A stretch of DNA of 64,000 nucleotides, taken from the NCBI GenBank assembly GCA_002433485.1, contig DJIF01000103.1:637-64636 (forward strand). The letters are read 5' to 3'. The notes beneath the pieces are model-generated. The model was given only the letters and a program-made list of their open reading frames with translations. It made no database searches and was not told where the DNA came from. The position numbers and the translations under genes are program-made. Below are positions 48,209 through 57,715 of this stretch, one piece after another (position 1 is the stretch's first letter; each line of letters opens with the position of its first letter). Origin of the DNA: Deltaproteobacteria bacterium UBA6601. Lineage in GTDB: Bacteria; Myxococcota_A; UBA796; UBA9615.

Positions 48209-48921
48209 ACGGCACCTCCAACCAGTCCGACCAGGACCGATACTGGAATGGCTACGTTGCCAAGGGTTACGGCAGCGGCGGTGCCCACGGCAATCTTCTT
48301 GATGATGCCGTCAAAGCGTGGGTTGCCCAGTCCCAGGGTGCGGAAGAGGCTCCAAATCCCGTGGGCAAGATGGAAGCCGAGGGCCAGTTGGGCGATTACA
48401 TAGAAGAGGACCACGCCCGGTTGCCGAAAGCCCTGCACCACATTGTCGAAGATCGGGCATTGCAGACCATCACCAACCACCTTGCAGTGCTCGATGCTTG
48501 GAGTGACCTCGGAGCCAACGGTCAGGTGTAGCAGGTGATAGACGATGAAGGCGAGCAGGATCACGCCGCCCCAGCGCATGGTCCGTACCGCATAGCTCCC
48601 TGAGAGCCACTTGTGTTGCTTGTAGTTGGCCGGCCGCGCTGCGCGCGCGCGCAACGTCAATACACAGGCCGAGTAGATGTGTGCAGCGACGGCGACCAGA
48701 AGCGTCACCCGAGTGCCCCACAGGAGCAGCTTGTTGCCCTTGAGCAGCGCTCCATATTGGTTGAGAGCCTCGCGCCCCATACCTTCCTCGACGAATTCAA
48801 GAAAGATTTGCAGGTTGCCCAGCATGTGACCAATGACAAAGCCCACCAGTACCAGGCCGCTTACGGCCATGATGACTTTGAGGCCGATCGTCGAGGTCAG
48901 AAAACGTTGTAGCCAGTCCAT
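48205..48921 (-). CDS. sdhC: Succinate dehydrogenase cytochrome b558 subunit
   Basis: 238 aa with five predicted helices. Candidate haem histidines are in [23 protein letters not shown] and GFHLAHGIW. One subunit replaces SdhC+SdhD. First gene of the leftward sdhCAB operon. Confidence 0.94.
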   Translation of the reverse strand: MDWLQRFLTSTIGLKVIMAVSGLVLVGFVIGHMLGNLQIFLEFVEEGMGREALNQYGALLKGNKLLLWGTRVTLLVAVAAHIYSACVLTLRARAARPANYKQHKWLSGSYAVRTMRWGGVILLAFIVYHLLHLTVGSEVTPSIEHCKVVGDGLQCPIFDNVVQGFRQPGVVLFYVIAQLALGFHLAHGIWSLFRTLGLGNPRFDGIIKKIAVGTAAAVTLGNVAIPVSVLVGLVGGAV

Positions 48922-49163
48922 CGCTAACTCTCAGACCTTGCACCACCGCAGTATGGTGCCGAACGCGGCGAAAAATAATCCGGTCCGGAGCAGCCCTCCT
49001 CTCCTTCACCGGAATTGCTTGGTGGTTTAGCAGATCGGGACGATCGCGGCCACAGGACCCAACAGTCGTCGTTCTCGCCGCTACACGCAGTTAGCCGTTT
49101 GGATAGAAAAGTATGGGCTGAATGCAGCGGTCGGCCAAAAGGTGAGGTACATGGCGTGCTCAA

Positions 49164-49952
49164 GTGCAGTTGAGCCATCCCATAGAGCGGCGTTCTCCAA
49201 TCCTGAGCAGGCTGTTCAAGTCCTATGTGCGCCGCTATATGGGGCGCCGCTTTGCCGGTGTGCGACTGCTGCGAGCCGGTGCCCGGCCACAACTCAGCGA
49301 TGGCCCGGTCCTGGTCGTCATGAACCACCCGTCCTGGTGGGACCCGCTGTTTGGTTCCCTGCTATCGGATGTGCTGGGGCGTTGCGACTTTGCCCCTATG
49401 GATGCTGCGCAGCTGGAACGTTACGGGTTCTTCAAGCGACTGGGTTTTTTTGGGATCCAGCGAGACTCGCATGTGCGGCTCGCAGATTTCCTGCGAACTG
49501 TTGATCGGCTGCTGCAGGTACCTGAGGTTGCGCTATGGATTACCGCGCAGGGACGCTTTAGCGACGTTCGCCAGCGTCCGGCCCGGCTCGAGGGCGGGGT
49601 TGGCCATGTGGCGCGGCGGATGAAGTCTGGCTCCGTGCTCCCGCTCGCTATTGAGTATGGATTCTGGGATGAGAGCAAGCCGGAGGCGTTTGCGGCCTTC
49701 GGCGAGCCTCTTGCGGTGGAGGCCAAGGGGCATACTGCGCGGCAGTGGACCGAGCTTGTGGAGCACGCTCTTGAACAGACCCAGGACCACCTGGCTGCTG
49801 CGGTTCAGGCGCGCGACGCTGAGCGCTTTGAGACCATGCTCTCCGGTCGGGTTGGAGTTGGCGGTATCTATGATCTGCAAAGGGCGCTGCGGGCTCGCCT
49901 TCGGGGCGAACGCTTTCGGGCCGCGCACAGTCTGCCGGAGCCGTTGGAATGA
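49164..49952 (+). CDS. PlsC-type 1-acylglycerol-phosphate acyltransferase-like protein
   Basis: 262 aa, GTG start. Acyltransferase motif I NHPSWWDP (NHx4D) with later WITAQGRFSD and VLPLAIEYGFW. No clear membrane helix, unlike many PlsC. The stop overlaps the glycosyltransferase start (ATGA), so the two likely act in one pathway. Such acyltransferase/glycosyltransferase pairs decorate carotenoids or glycolipids; the substrate here is not evident. Confidence 0.85.
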   Translation: MQLSHPIERRSPILSRLFKSYVRRYMGRRFAGVRLLRAGARPQLSDGPVLVVMNHPSWWDPLFGSLLSDVLGRCDFAPMDAAQLERYGFFKRLGFFGIQRDSHVRLADFLRTVDRLLQVPEVALWITAQGRFSDVRQRPARLEGGVGHVARRMKSGSVLPLAIEYGFWDESKPEAFAAFGEPLAVEAKGHTARQWTELVEHALEQTQDHLAAAVQARDAERFETMLSGRVGVGGIYDLQRALRARLRGERFRAAHSLPEPLE

Positions 49953-51064
49953 TTTGGTTTGTCCTTGCCCTGGCGGCTGTCCCTGCGGTGCTCTTTGCCG
50001 TTAACCTGGCTCGCTTCGGAAGGCCCTCTGAAAAGTCGGCGCGTCCGGTCAGCGTGTTGATCCCGGCACGCAATGAGGAAGCCTCTATCGGCGCGGCGCT
50101 TGAGGCCATTCTTGCCAGTCAGGGTGCAGATTTTGAGGTGGTTGTGCTCGACGACCACAGCACTGATCGGACCGCTGAGATTGTCTCATCCATTACCGAT
50201 CCGCGAGTTCGACTGGAACAAGCAGGCCCCCTGCCTAAGGGCTGGTGCGGCAAGATGTACGCCTGCGCCCAGCTTGCACGGCATGCACGGCACGATGTCT
50301 TCGTCTTCATTGATGCCGATGTGCGGCTTGGGCCAGAGGCCCTCGCACATTTTGCAGCGCTCCCGCAGACCCGCGCCGCCGATCTTGTCAGTGGCATTCC
50401 CCGGCAGGTAACCGAGAGCCTCCTTGAGCGGTTGATGATTCCGTTGATTCACTTTGTGCTGCTGGCCTACCTGCCGATGGGTCGGATGCGAGCGAGCACT
50501 GCGCCCTGCTATGCCGCTGGCTGTGGACAGCTGATGATTGCAACCAGGCGCGGCTATGAAGCTGCCGGTGGCCATCAGGCGATTCGTCAAACTATGCACG
50601 ACGGTATCAATCTGCCGCGGTCTTTTCGGCGGGCCGGACTCCGCACCGACGTTGTCGACGTTACTCGCTTGTTGCGTTGTCGCATGTACACCGATGCTGC
50701 GACCACCTGGCATGGCCTCGCGAAAAACGCCCACGAAGGACTCGGCACGACGGCCGGTATCCTGCCCTGGACCGTGCTCCTCTTAGGAGGCCAGGTCCTG
50801 CCTTTTGTCATGCTGATGGTTGCGCCATCGCCACTCAGCTCGGTTGCAGCGGGGCTGGCATTGCTGCCGCGGTTGCTCGCTGCGTGGCGCTTTGAGCAGT
50901 CCTGGCTGGGGGCTCTTCTGCATCCCCTCGGCGTGTCCTTGTTGGTTGCGGTCCAGTGGTATGCCCGCGGGCTCCGAGCGCTCGGTCGCCCTCCGGCTTG
51001 GAAGGGGCGGCGCATGGACCTGGGTGGCGAAGTGTTGCTTAGCGGGCGAGGCAGCGCTGACTGA
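49949..51064 (+). CDS. Family 2 glycosyltransferase, membrane-anchored
   Basis: 371 aa. N-terminal membrane helix (1-23), GT-A domain with VSVLIPARNEEASIGAALEAIL, VVLDDHSTDRTAEI and the DXD-type FIDADVRLGP, then two or three C-terminal hydrophobic segments (residues ~270-340). The lineage resembles carotenoid/hopanoid-type GT2 proteins (CrtQ-like). Coupled to the preceding acyltransferase. Acceptor unknown. Confidence 0.85.
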   Translation: MIWFVLALAAVPAVLFAVNLARFGRPSEKSARPVSVLIPARNEEASIGAALEAILASQGADFEVVVLDDHSTDRTAEIVSSITDPRVRLEQAGPLPKGWCGKMYACAQLARHARHDVFVFIDADVRLGPEALAHFAALPQTRAADLVSGIPRQVTESLLERLMIPLIHFVLLAYLPMGRMRASTAPCYAAGCGQLMIATRRGYEAAGGHQAIRQTMHDGINLPRSFRRAGLRTDVVDVTRLLRCRMYTDAATTWHGLAKNAHEGLGTTAGILPWTVLLLGGQVLPFVMLMVAPSPLSSVAAGLALLPRLLAAWRFEQSWLGALLHPLGVSLLVAVQWYARGLRALGRPPAWKGRRMDLGGEVLLSGRGSAD

Positions 51065-51221
51065 GTCCTTACTCTGGGCAGCCTAAGGCGAGCTGGCTAC
51101 TGAGCCCAGCTTCGCTCCGCGCTGGCTGGGTGTACAAGTTAATCCCGGTAAACCGGTGCTCCAGCTGAGTTAAGGTGGGCTAGGCCACAGTTGCTGTCGG
51201 CTGAATTTCATCGAGTTCATC

Positions 51222-51653
51222 GTGCCCCACCTGATTGCTTCCATCATTGAGTGCTGCGGACTGGGCGTGTATTGCGTCATCTTCTGGTGGTTGGGACTGC
51301 AGAGTCTGGCAAAGCCCAGCCGGGCAGCGATCGACCAGCTGATGCGCTTGAGGTACGTCTTGGCGCTCTCTTTGGGCATCGCAGTGGTGGCGCTGGCCGT
51401 GAACGTCTGGATGGCTCATGGTCGATTCGCCTGGGCCGACTTTCCCGGCTGGGGACAGCTGACACTGGCCCTTCTGTTGGCTCTGCTGCTGTCGAACCTG
51501 GTGCTGGAGTTCGCAACTCTTCAACCCATCCGAAGCTCCACTCTCGGGTCACCTCAGGTTGAGCCTGCCCTGCTCGTGGCTCAGCGTCACCTGCTCTGCC
51601 ACTGCGTGCTCGCTGTTGGGCTGTGGTTGCCCTGGTTGGCTACGCTTTTTTAG
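51222..51653 (+). CDS. Hypothetical four-helix membrane protein
   Basis: 143 aa, GTG start. Four predicted membrane segments (approximately residues 6-28, 43-66, 80-100 and 122-143). GC-rich third positions support coding. No recognised family. It lies 157 bp after the glycosyltransferase on the same strand and converges with the sulfotransferase with a 4-bp gap. Confidence 0.6.
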   Translation: MPHLIASIIECCGLGVYCVIFWWLGLQSLAKPSRAAIDQLMRLRYVLALSLGIAVVALAVNVWMAHGRFAWADFPGWGQLTLALLLALLLSNLVLEFATLQPIRSSTLGSPQVEPALLVAQRHLLCHCVLAVGLWLPWLATLF

Positions 51654-51657
51654 TAGG

Positions 51658-52917
51658 TCAGACCAGGTCAAAGCGATTGATGTAGTCAGTGAAGATGCTG
51701 GAGATCTCGGTGGAGTTAAGGCCGTAGCGCTCGGGGTCGTAGCGATGTTTGCCGATGGCGTCTTTCCGCTCTGTTTCTAGATAGCTCGTCATGGCCGCTC
51801 GGCCTTGGGCGCTTGTGCTCAGGCCAAAGTGAGCGCTGATGCGCTCCACCATGCCTTTGGGGTCGGCCACTAGCTGGCGAAAGTCCGCGTCAAAGAACTG
51901 CTGCTCTCCGACTCGTTCGCGGACAGCCAGCGCCCGGCTTACTCCCTGGTGGAAGCGCTTGGTGATGTGGCCGCCTAGCTCCAGGCCGTCGTAGCCGCCG
52001 AAGACAGTGCGCAGGTTAAGCGACACCATGCTGCAATACGATGCGATGCAGGAGGTCGGCTCCCGGTGAGTCCAGACAATGCAGGCGTCTGGGAAGACCT
52101 CCAGCAAGGCATCGAGAAACCAGAGGTGCTCGGGGCACTTGAGGATCAGCTGATCTGCAGGGTCCCGATGGAGCAGCATCTGCAGGCTCTGCCGATATTC
52201 TCGATAGCACCATGTCATGTCTTGCTCAAGCAGCCAGTCGCCGTAGCGCCGAAGCCCGGTCGAGATGTCCATGTTGAGCGTCGAAAACGCCATGGAGAAC
52301 AGCGGCCAGCATTCCTCGGAGCTGGTCGCGGAGACGGCGTGCATCTGCGCCATCTCCGGTGCGCAGCGATAGACGATGCTGAGATCGGCCCTGGCCGCGC
52401 GAATGCGGCGCCTTCGGTCGGTGTTGAAGTCCTCGTGGGTAGGGACGGGCCGGGTTAGTTCCCAGAACTTAAGCGTGCGTCGTCCAGGCTCTTGGGCCAA
52501 TAGATTCTGTAGGATCGTGGTGCCGGTGCGCGGAAAACCCAGCACAAAGACCGGTCGCTGGATGGGGATGTCTCGGATCTCGGGATGCGCCTTGCAGTAA
52601 CTTTGTTGCTTGGCTCGCGAGACCAGGGCTCGCTTTGTAAGCGAGTTGAAGTACAGGTAGCTGAGCGAGGTTGCGTCGTTATCGCGGACTTCACTGAGGA
52701 CCTTGTCCATCCGCTCAAGACAGGCGCTGTCACCGATGTCATGGGAGCCGGCAAGGCGGGCCGCCTGCTGGCGGATGGCATCTGGGTTGAGATTGGCGAC
52801 TGGTAGGTGGAGTAGCCGCGCGATCCAAGCGCCGAAGTTGAGGAGCTTCTCGAACCAGCCGTGACCGTCGCGGGACACGGTCAGTTGCTTTTTATGGGAG
52901 TCCTCAATCACCAGCAC
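51658..52917 (-). CDS. PAPS-dependent sulfotransferase family protein
   Basis: 419 aa. The 5'-phosphosulfate loop is GFPRTGTT (127-134); the 3'-phosphate segment is WTHREPTSCIASYCSM. LKCPEHLWFLDALLEVFPDA and a helical C-terminus fit the Sulfotransfer_3 family. It would move sulfate from PAPS to a hydroxyl on a lipid, glycan or small molecule; no hint of the acceptor beyond the neighbouring lipid/sugar genes. Confidence 0.88.
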   Translation of the reverse strand: MLVIEDSHKKQLTVSRDGHGWFEKLLNFGAWIARLLHLPVANLNPDAIRQQAARLAGSHDIGDSACLERMDKVLSEVRDNDATSLSYLYFNSLTKRALVSRAKQQSYCKAHPEIRDIPIQRPVFVLGFPRTGTTILQNLLAQEPGRRTLKFWELTRPVPTHEDFNTDRRRRIRAARADLSIVYRCAPEMAQMHAVSATSSEECWPLFSMAFSTLNMDISTGLRRYGDWLLEQDMTWCYREYRQSLQMLLHRDPADQLILKCPEHLWFLDALLEVFPDACIVWTHREPTSCIASYCSMVSLNLRTVFGGYDGLELGGHITKRFHQGVSRALAVRERVGEQQFFDADFRQLVADPKGMVERISAHFGLSTSAQGRAAMTSYLETERKDAIGKHRYDPERYGLNSTEISSIFTDYINRFDLV

Positions 52918-53134
52918 TTAGTAGCACAGCCGAGCCGAAGGTCTGGTGGCGAAAGTTGTCTTATGGCGCCGGTTCTTCGGGCAGCAGGACATCCATGGGG
53001 CCGATGTCGTTCGCTGGGCTGGCCGCTTGGCTTATGGTGGGCGTGCCAGCAGGATCAGCTGGGGCTGCTGAGGTAGTCGTCGCTGCCTTGGTGAATGAGG
53101 TGTAGTGGCGTCTATCGGTTCTGGGAGAGCTCAA

Positions 53135-54535
53135 TCAGCCGCTACGGATCCAGGCCCAGATGGTTCGCAGTTGGGGTCTGGCGCCAGTCATCAGGATCGC
53201 GATGCGAAAGACTCGTGAGCCGAATCTCCAGGCAAGCCATGCGGTTGCAGTCATGGCTGCCAGGCTAAAGGTCAGTTGCCAGGCAGGCACGGTGCCGACC
53301 CCAAGTCTCAAGATCATCGCTACCGGCGCCGTGAGTGGGAAGAGGCTGAGGACCACCGCCGCCAGCTGCTTTCCCTCCGCGATGAAGACAGGAAAGAGGA
53401 AGAAGGGCAGGGAGGCAGTGATGCTCCAGGCGGCACTGGTCTGGCGACCTTCGATGCGATTGGAGGCGATGGCTCCAGTTGCACCCATCAGAGAGGCGTA
53501 CATGGCGTATCCCAAGGCAGCGCAGAGGAACATGCTCAGTAATTGGCCCAGACCAAGGGTCAGACTGCCGAGGATGATCAATGGGCCGAGGCCGAGTAGT
53601 GCCATGAGCAGCGTCTGCAGCAGCCCCGCAGCGCCCAGACCCAGCATCTTGCCCAGCAGGAGGTCTTCAGGGGTCACGCTGGCCAGCAGGATTTCCAGGA
53701 TCCTGGTCTCTTTTTCCTCCCCGATGCTGTCCAGTAGGTAGCCCGATGAAACAAAGATGATGAGGGCGAAGAAGCTGCCAAAGGCGAGCGGCATTAGCAG
53801 AGCGGTGAAGGAGTCTTGAGACTTGTTCTCTTCGGCTTCGGGTTCGCCTTCGATGCCGACTACCTGGTACTCGGCCTCGAGCACCTTGACCAGCCGCTGT
53901 TGGTGCGACTGCTCAAGGGCTGTACGGTTTGCGATGGATGTTCTCACCAGCCGGGTGATCGCGCGGTGTCCGGGGTGCACGCGCCACTTGGTGTGGCTCA
54001 ACCGTCCGATCAAGATGGCCACAGCGGGGTCCTGCCAGTAGTCGGAAGCAAAGATCCAAGCTGCGTCGGCCTCTCCAGTGCGTACTGCCTGGGTGGCGGC
54101 AGCTTCGTTGGGATACAGACGAATCTCCACCCGTGCTGCTGGCTGAAATCCGCCGCGGTCGCGGCTGTCCAGCCACGAGGCGGGGTCTAGTTTTACCGGC
54201 GCCTTAGAGCCCCTGCTGTGCTCATCGGCGGCTCGTTGCTGGTCCTGGTTGTGCCACTCAATACTCTTTGGGGACGCGGCCGCTGGGCTGGCTTGGTCGA
54301 CCAGGCCGATGACCGTGATCTCGTCGGGGTCTTTGAGTCCGGTGAGGCTCTGTGGCCCGCCGGAAAGGGCCAGGGACAGAGCTGGCAGAGCGGTGAGCAA
54401 GACCAGGCCGATGGGCATGCCGATCAAGGTGACGATGTAGCCGACCCTGCTCACCGTGCTCCAGAACTCGTGCCGCGCCACGACGAGGACTCGTCGCTGT
54501 TGCGTGTCTGTTTGGGGTTCAGGGTTGAACTGCAT
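53135..54535 (-). CDS. ABC-2 type transporter permease (NatB-like)
   Basis: 466 aa. N-terminal membrane helix (RVGYIVTLIGMPIGLVLL), a large extracytoplasmic domain (~70-240) and five to six C-terminal helices around SIGEEKETRILEILLASV, the signature of NatB/DUF4288-free ABC-2 permeases. Overlaps the ATPase by 17 bp. Possible roles are Na+ or small-molecule export; the substrate is not determined. Confidence 0.86.
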   Translation of the reverse strand: MQFNPEPQTDTQQRRVLVVARHEFWSTVSRVGYIVTLIGMPIGLVLLTALPALSLALSGGPQSLTGLKDPDEITVIGLVDQASPAAASPKSIEWHNQDQQRAADEHSRGSKAPVKLDPASWLDSRDRGGFQPAARVEIRLYPNEAAATQAVRTGEADAAWIFASDYWQDPAVAILIGRLSHTKWRVHPGHRAITRLVRTSIANRTALEQSHQQRLVKVLEAEYQVVGIEGEPEAEENKSQDSFTALLMPLAFGSFFALIIFVSSGYLLDSIGEEKETRILEILLASVTPEDLLLGKMLGLGAAGLLQTLLMALLGLGPLIILGSLTLGLGQLLSMFLCAALGYAMYASLMGATGAIASNRIEGRQTSAAWSITASLPFFLFPVFIAEGKQLAAVVLSLFPLTAPVAMILRLGVGTVPAWQLTFSLAAMTATAWLAWRFGSRVFRIAILMTGARPQLRTIWAWIRSG

Positions 54536-55460
54536 GGAGGAAGATCTCTTCGAGACTGGGCTTAACAGGACGCAGCAGAGAGACCCTTGCTGAACGCTCC
54601 GCGAGGGCCTGGAGCAGTGCGTTTGGGTCTGCTCCGTCAGTGAGGTGGACGGTGTATAGACGCTCTTTGCCTGTGCCTATCGGCGCGCTGGCCTGCACCT
54701 CGGCAATCATTGGCCACAGCTCGCCGTGGGCCAGGGCCGCATCGGTCTGAACCTGAACTACATTGACGCCCAGCTCACCGCGTAACTGTGCGACCGAGCC
54801 GTGTCGGACCAAGCGCCCAGCGTGGAGCAGACCTACGCGGTCGCACAGTGCTTGTGCCTGCGCCATCAGGTGGGTGGACAGGATCATCGATATGCCACCG
54901 CTCTTCAGTCGCCCGATGAGGTCGCGCAGGAGCACGACATTTAACGGGTCGAGGCCTGAGAACGGCTCGTCCCAGATCAGCAGCCTCGGCCTGGCCAGCA
55001 GCGTGCTGATTAGCTGGATCTTCTGTTGGTTGCCCTTGCTGAGGGTCTTGATCTTGCTGTCTCGGCTCGCTGTCATGCCCAGAGCTTCGAGCCAGTAGTC
55101 GGCGCTCTCGATGGCTTCGGTCTTGCTGAGTCCCTTTAGTTCGCCCAGGTAGCACAGGACCTGGATTACGCTGCGGCGAAGGTAGAGGCCGCGAGTCTCT
55201 GGGAGGTAACCGATGGAGTCCAGATCGCGGCGCGACAAGCGGTGGCCGAAGAGCTCGATGCTTCCCAGGTCGGGGCGGTAGATGTCGAGGAGCATGCGCA
55301 GCAGGGTGCTCTTCCCTGCACCATTGGGACCCAGTAGCCCGAACACCTCGCCGGATTCCACCTGCAGGCTGACCGAGTCGACCGCTTGAACCGAGCCAAA
55401 GGCCTTGGATACCGCCTCGACACGGAGGATAGGGGCCTTTGAGTCCATCGAAGCAGTCAT
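54519..55460 (-). CDS. ABC transporter ATP-binding protein (NatA-like)
   Basis: 313 aa. Walker A GPNGAGKST, signature LSKGNQQKIQLI, Walker B LLIWDEPFSGLD, switch LSTHLMAQAQ. The DUF4162-type C-terminal region (residues ~225-310) is typical of ATPases paired with ABC-2 exporters. First gene of the two-gene operon. Confidence 0.9.
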   Translation of the reverse strand: MTASMDSKAPILRVEAVSKAFGSVQAVDSVSLQVESGEVFGLLGPNGAGKSTLLRMLLDIYRPDLGSIELFGHRLSRRDLDSIGYLPETRGLYLRRSVIQVLCYLGELKGLSKTEAIESADYWLEALGMTASRDSKIKTLSKGNQQKIQLISTLLARPRLLIWDEPFSGLDPLNVVLLRDLIGRLKSGGISMILSTHLMAQAQALCDRVGLLHAGRLVRHGSVAQLRGELGVNVVQVQTDAALAHGELWPMIAEVQASAPIGTGKERLYTVHLTDGADPNALLQALAERSARVSLLRPVKPSLEEIFLHAVQP

Positions 55461-55577
55461 TCTAGGACAGAAACTTGAGGGCTCGCGCTTGGCTCAGGGC
55501 AGGGCGTCAGCACTGTGGTCGGCAAAGCTTGAGCGCGACTGGGCATGGCGTTGCCCAGGGCACTGCGGTTGGGATGC

Positions 55578-55997
55578 TCACCATTGCCCGGTGCTTGGCA
55601 TTGAGAGCCAGGGCTCCTTGAGGGGTAGCGGCTCCCCATCCTGGAGCAGTTCCACCGAGATGTCGTCGGGAGATCGGACAAAGGCCATTCGCCCATCGCG
55701 GGGCGGACGTAGAATCGTGACGCCTCCCGCCTGAAGTCGCTCGCAAATGGCGTAGATGTCTTGAACCGCGAAGGCCAGGTGCCCGAAGTTCCGGCCCCCA
55801 CTGTAGGCATTTGGTTGGTCCCAGTTGTGGGTCAGTTCGATCTCTGGGGCGCCGGGTTCAGTAGCCAGGAAGATGAGCGTGTAGCGGCCCTTCTCACTGT
55901 CGCGCCGGCGCGTCTCGGTCAGTCCAAGCAGGTCGCAGAAGAAGTGCAGGGATGCGTCGACGTCACGAACTCGAAGCATGCTGTGTAAGAACCTCAT
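55578..55997 (-). CDS. gloA: Glyoxalase I (lactoylglutathione lyase)
   Basis: 139 aa, VOC fold. The metal ligands expected from GloA are present: His5 (LHSMLRV), Glu54 (EIELTHNW), His73 (GHLAFAV) and Glu116 (SVELLQ). It converts the methylglyoxal-glutathione adduct to lactoylglutathione. Monocistronic; 117 bp from the ABC ATPase start. The non-Zn (Ni) type is likely from its short length. Confidence 0.9.
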   Translation of the reverse strand: MRFLHSMLRVRDVDASLHFFCDLLGLTETRRRDSEKGRYTLIFLATEPGAPEIELTHNWDQPNAYSGGRNFGHLAFAVQDIYAICERLQAGGVTILRPPRDGRMAFVRSPDDISVELLQDGEPLPLKEPWLSMPSTGQW

Positions 55998-56085
55998 GGG
56001 ACCAGTCTCGCTGAGCGATGGCGAACAAGCTAGTGGGGCAATTCTATGGGCCGTTGTGTCCGGTCGCGACCGGTCGGGTTAGAGC

Positions 56086-56982
56086 CTAGAGCTCGACTCG
56101 TTTGGCTTCATGGGCAGGGGGCGGAGCAGTTCTTTGAAGGATGGAGCGCAATACCTCTACCCCACGGGCAACTCGCGGCGCCGGCCGACTCAGGAAGCTG
56201 TTCGCATCCATGGCCCACAGGGATTGGAGGGATTGGAGACGCGGGCGGATGGGCGAGGCCGCCAGGGTCCGGGCAAATTCGAGGTTCTTGTCGAGTCCAT
56301 AGCCGCACGCGCCGATGATGATGACCTCCGGGTCCAGGGCAACCAGCTCGTCGGGAGTCATGCGCCCGCTGGGCGCCCCAGCTGTGCCCCGAACGTCAAA
56401 GCCGCCTGCTGCGGCCACCATCTCCGGGACCCAGTGGCCGGCAAACCAGAACGGGTCGGGCCACTCAAGGATTGCGACTCGGCGCGTTCCGGGTCTGTCC
56501 CACGCGCCCATGCGGCGCCGCATATCCGCCTCTACCTGCGCCGCCTGATCGGGTACCTCGGCCGCCTGTGCGACCGTATGCAGATCGGCGATGATGCCGT
56601 TCAGGTCGTGTGCCTCCAGTGACAGCACCGGTGCATCACAGAGCTGGTCTGGAGTGAGCAGTGAGATGCTGTCTTCTACCGTCCGCTCGGTGACCGCACA
56701 GACCGCACAGACGCCCTGGGTCAATATGAGGTCGGGCTTTAGACTGGAGAGCAGCGGCCCATCGACTGCATAGATGGGCCGCCCTTCGAAGCTCGCTCGC
56801 CGCACCGCGTCATCGATCTCAGCAGGGCTGAGGCCGTGCTTCAGGATCGAAGAAGTCAGCCGCGGTCGCGCGGTCAGTTCGACAGGGTAGTCGCACTCGT
56901 GGCTGATGCCGACAATCTGTTCGCCGAGGCCCAGCGCAGCCGCGATCTCGGTGGCGCTGGGTAGCAAGCTTACGATGCGCAT
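56086..56982 (-). CDS. BtuF-like cobalamin-binding protein without signal peptide
   Basis: 298 aa. It starts directly MRIVSLLPSATEI, the beta strand of the PF01497 fold, with no export signal, so it is predicted cytoplasmic. PDLILTQGVCAVCAV (two Cys), WPDPFWFAGHWVPEMVAAAGG and GACGYGLDKN match a standalone subgroup of cobalamin/corrinoid-binding proteins. No BtuC/BtuD genes lie nearby. A role in metal or corrinoid binding is family inference. Confidence 0.82.
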   Translation of the reverse strand: MRIVSLLPSATEIAAALGLGEQIVGISHECDYPVELTARPRLTSSILKHGLSPAEIDDAVRRASFEGRPIYAVDGPLLSSLKPDLILTQGVCAVCAVTERTVEDSISLLTPDQLCDAPVLSLEAHDLNGIIADLHTVAQAAEVPDQAAQVEADMRRRMGAWDRPGTRRVAILEWPDPFWFAGHWVPEMVAAAGGFDVRGTAGAPSGRMTPDELVALDPEVIIIGACGYGLDKNLEFARTLAASPIRPRLQSLQSLWAMDANSFLSRPAPRVARGVEVLRSILQRTAPPPAHEAKRVEL

Positions 56983-57436
56983 CTAATCTCCCCTTGAGTC
57001 AGCGCAGGATAGGCAACATTGGCGAGCTTTCCCAATCTCCCGACCTAGCTGCGGGGCGCTGCGCTGGGCGATGCATGCTCTTCAGCGGGCTGCAAAATGC
57101 AGTAAGAGAGGTGGTTTGCCAGTGAATCAATGACCATCCTTATGGTCGGATGGATGTGGCACTCGTCGCAGGCCCTAGCGCTTGAATCTGCGCTGATGTT
57201 AAGGCCCAGCCCAGCAAGCGACCGCGGCTCTGGTCACCCCGATGCGCTGACTGAGTGGCTGGTCCGTGCTGCAGGTGGCTGTCGTCATAACAGATGCCTG
57301 GCCCCGGCTGTGCTGTGCCACAGCTCTGTAATAGGAACAAACCGAGGATATGGTCTGCTGGGTTTCCTACAATCCGCACGGCGCAGATAATCTGCACTGA
57401 CAACAGCTGCCACCGATCAGGAAGTGAGAGACCATC
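56983..57436. other. 454-bp intergenic region
   Basis: I see no convincing gene, repeat or hairpin with a T-run. Open frames here are short or antisense and lack ribosome-binding sites. It should contain promoters for the leftward BtuF-like and rightward small-ORF/DUF4254 genes. Confidence 0.35.
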
Positions 57437-57715
57437 TTGTCCGATTCCATCACCCCGGTGTTGCTGCCCGTTGAAGGTGCCGCTGGATTCCTTGGCTTGA
57501 GCGAGCGCAGCTGGTGCCCGCTGGCGCGCAACGCAGACCTGGAGGCGGCTGTTAAGCTGGGCTTTGAAGACCAGCTGTGGGCAGCAGCCGATGTGCAGCG
57601 AACCCAGATCGTACTCACCGGTCACAAGCAGTTGGCCTTTCGGCCGAGTGGCTTCGGCCGTTGCGGGCACCATCAGCCGAGCACCTCGGGTTCGCATCCG
57701 GAACTGCTCCTATGA
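57437..57715 (+). CDS. Uncharacterised 92-aa protein coupled to DUF4254 gene
   Basis: TTG start; an in-frame TGA at 57425 limits the N-terminus. Third codon positions are almost all G/C, and the stop overlaps the DUF4254 start as ATGA, both favouring a real gene. No signal, membrane segment or known motif. The N-terminal part is hydrophobic/acidic (LLPVEGAAGFLGLSE), the C-terminus ends in HPELLL. Confidence 0.55.
   Translation: MSDSITPVLLPVEGAAGFLGLSERSWCPLARNADLEAAVKLGFEDQLWAAADVQRTQIVLTGHKQLAFRPSGFGRCGHHQPSTSGSHPELLL

Noticed and set aside
53160..53741. 193-codon plus-strand frame over the ABC-2 permease
   Set aside because: Antisense of membrane-helix codons; the minus strand carries the EEKETRILEILLASV signature and is joined to its ATPase.
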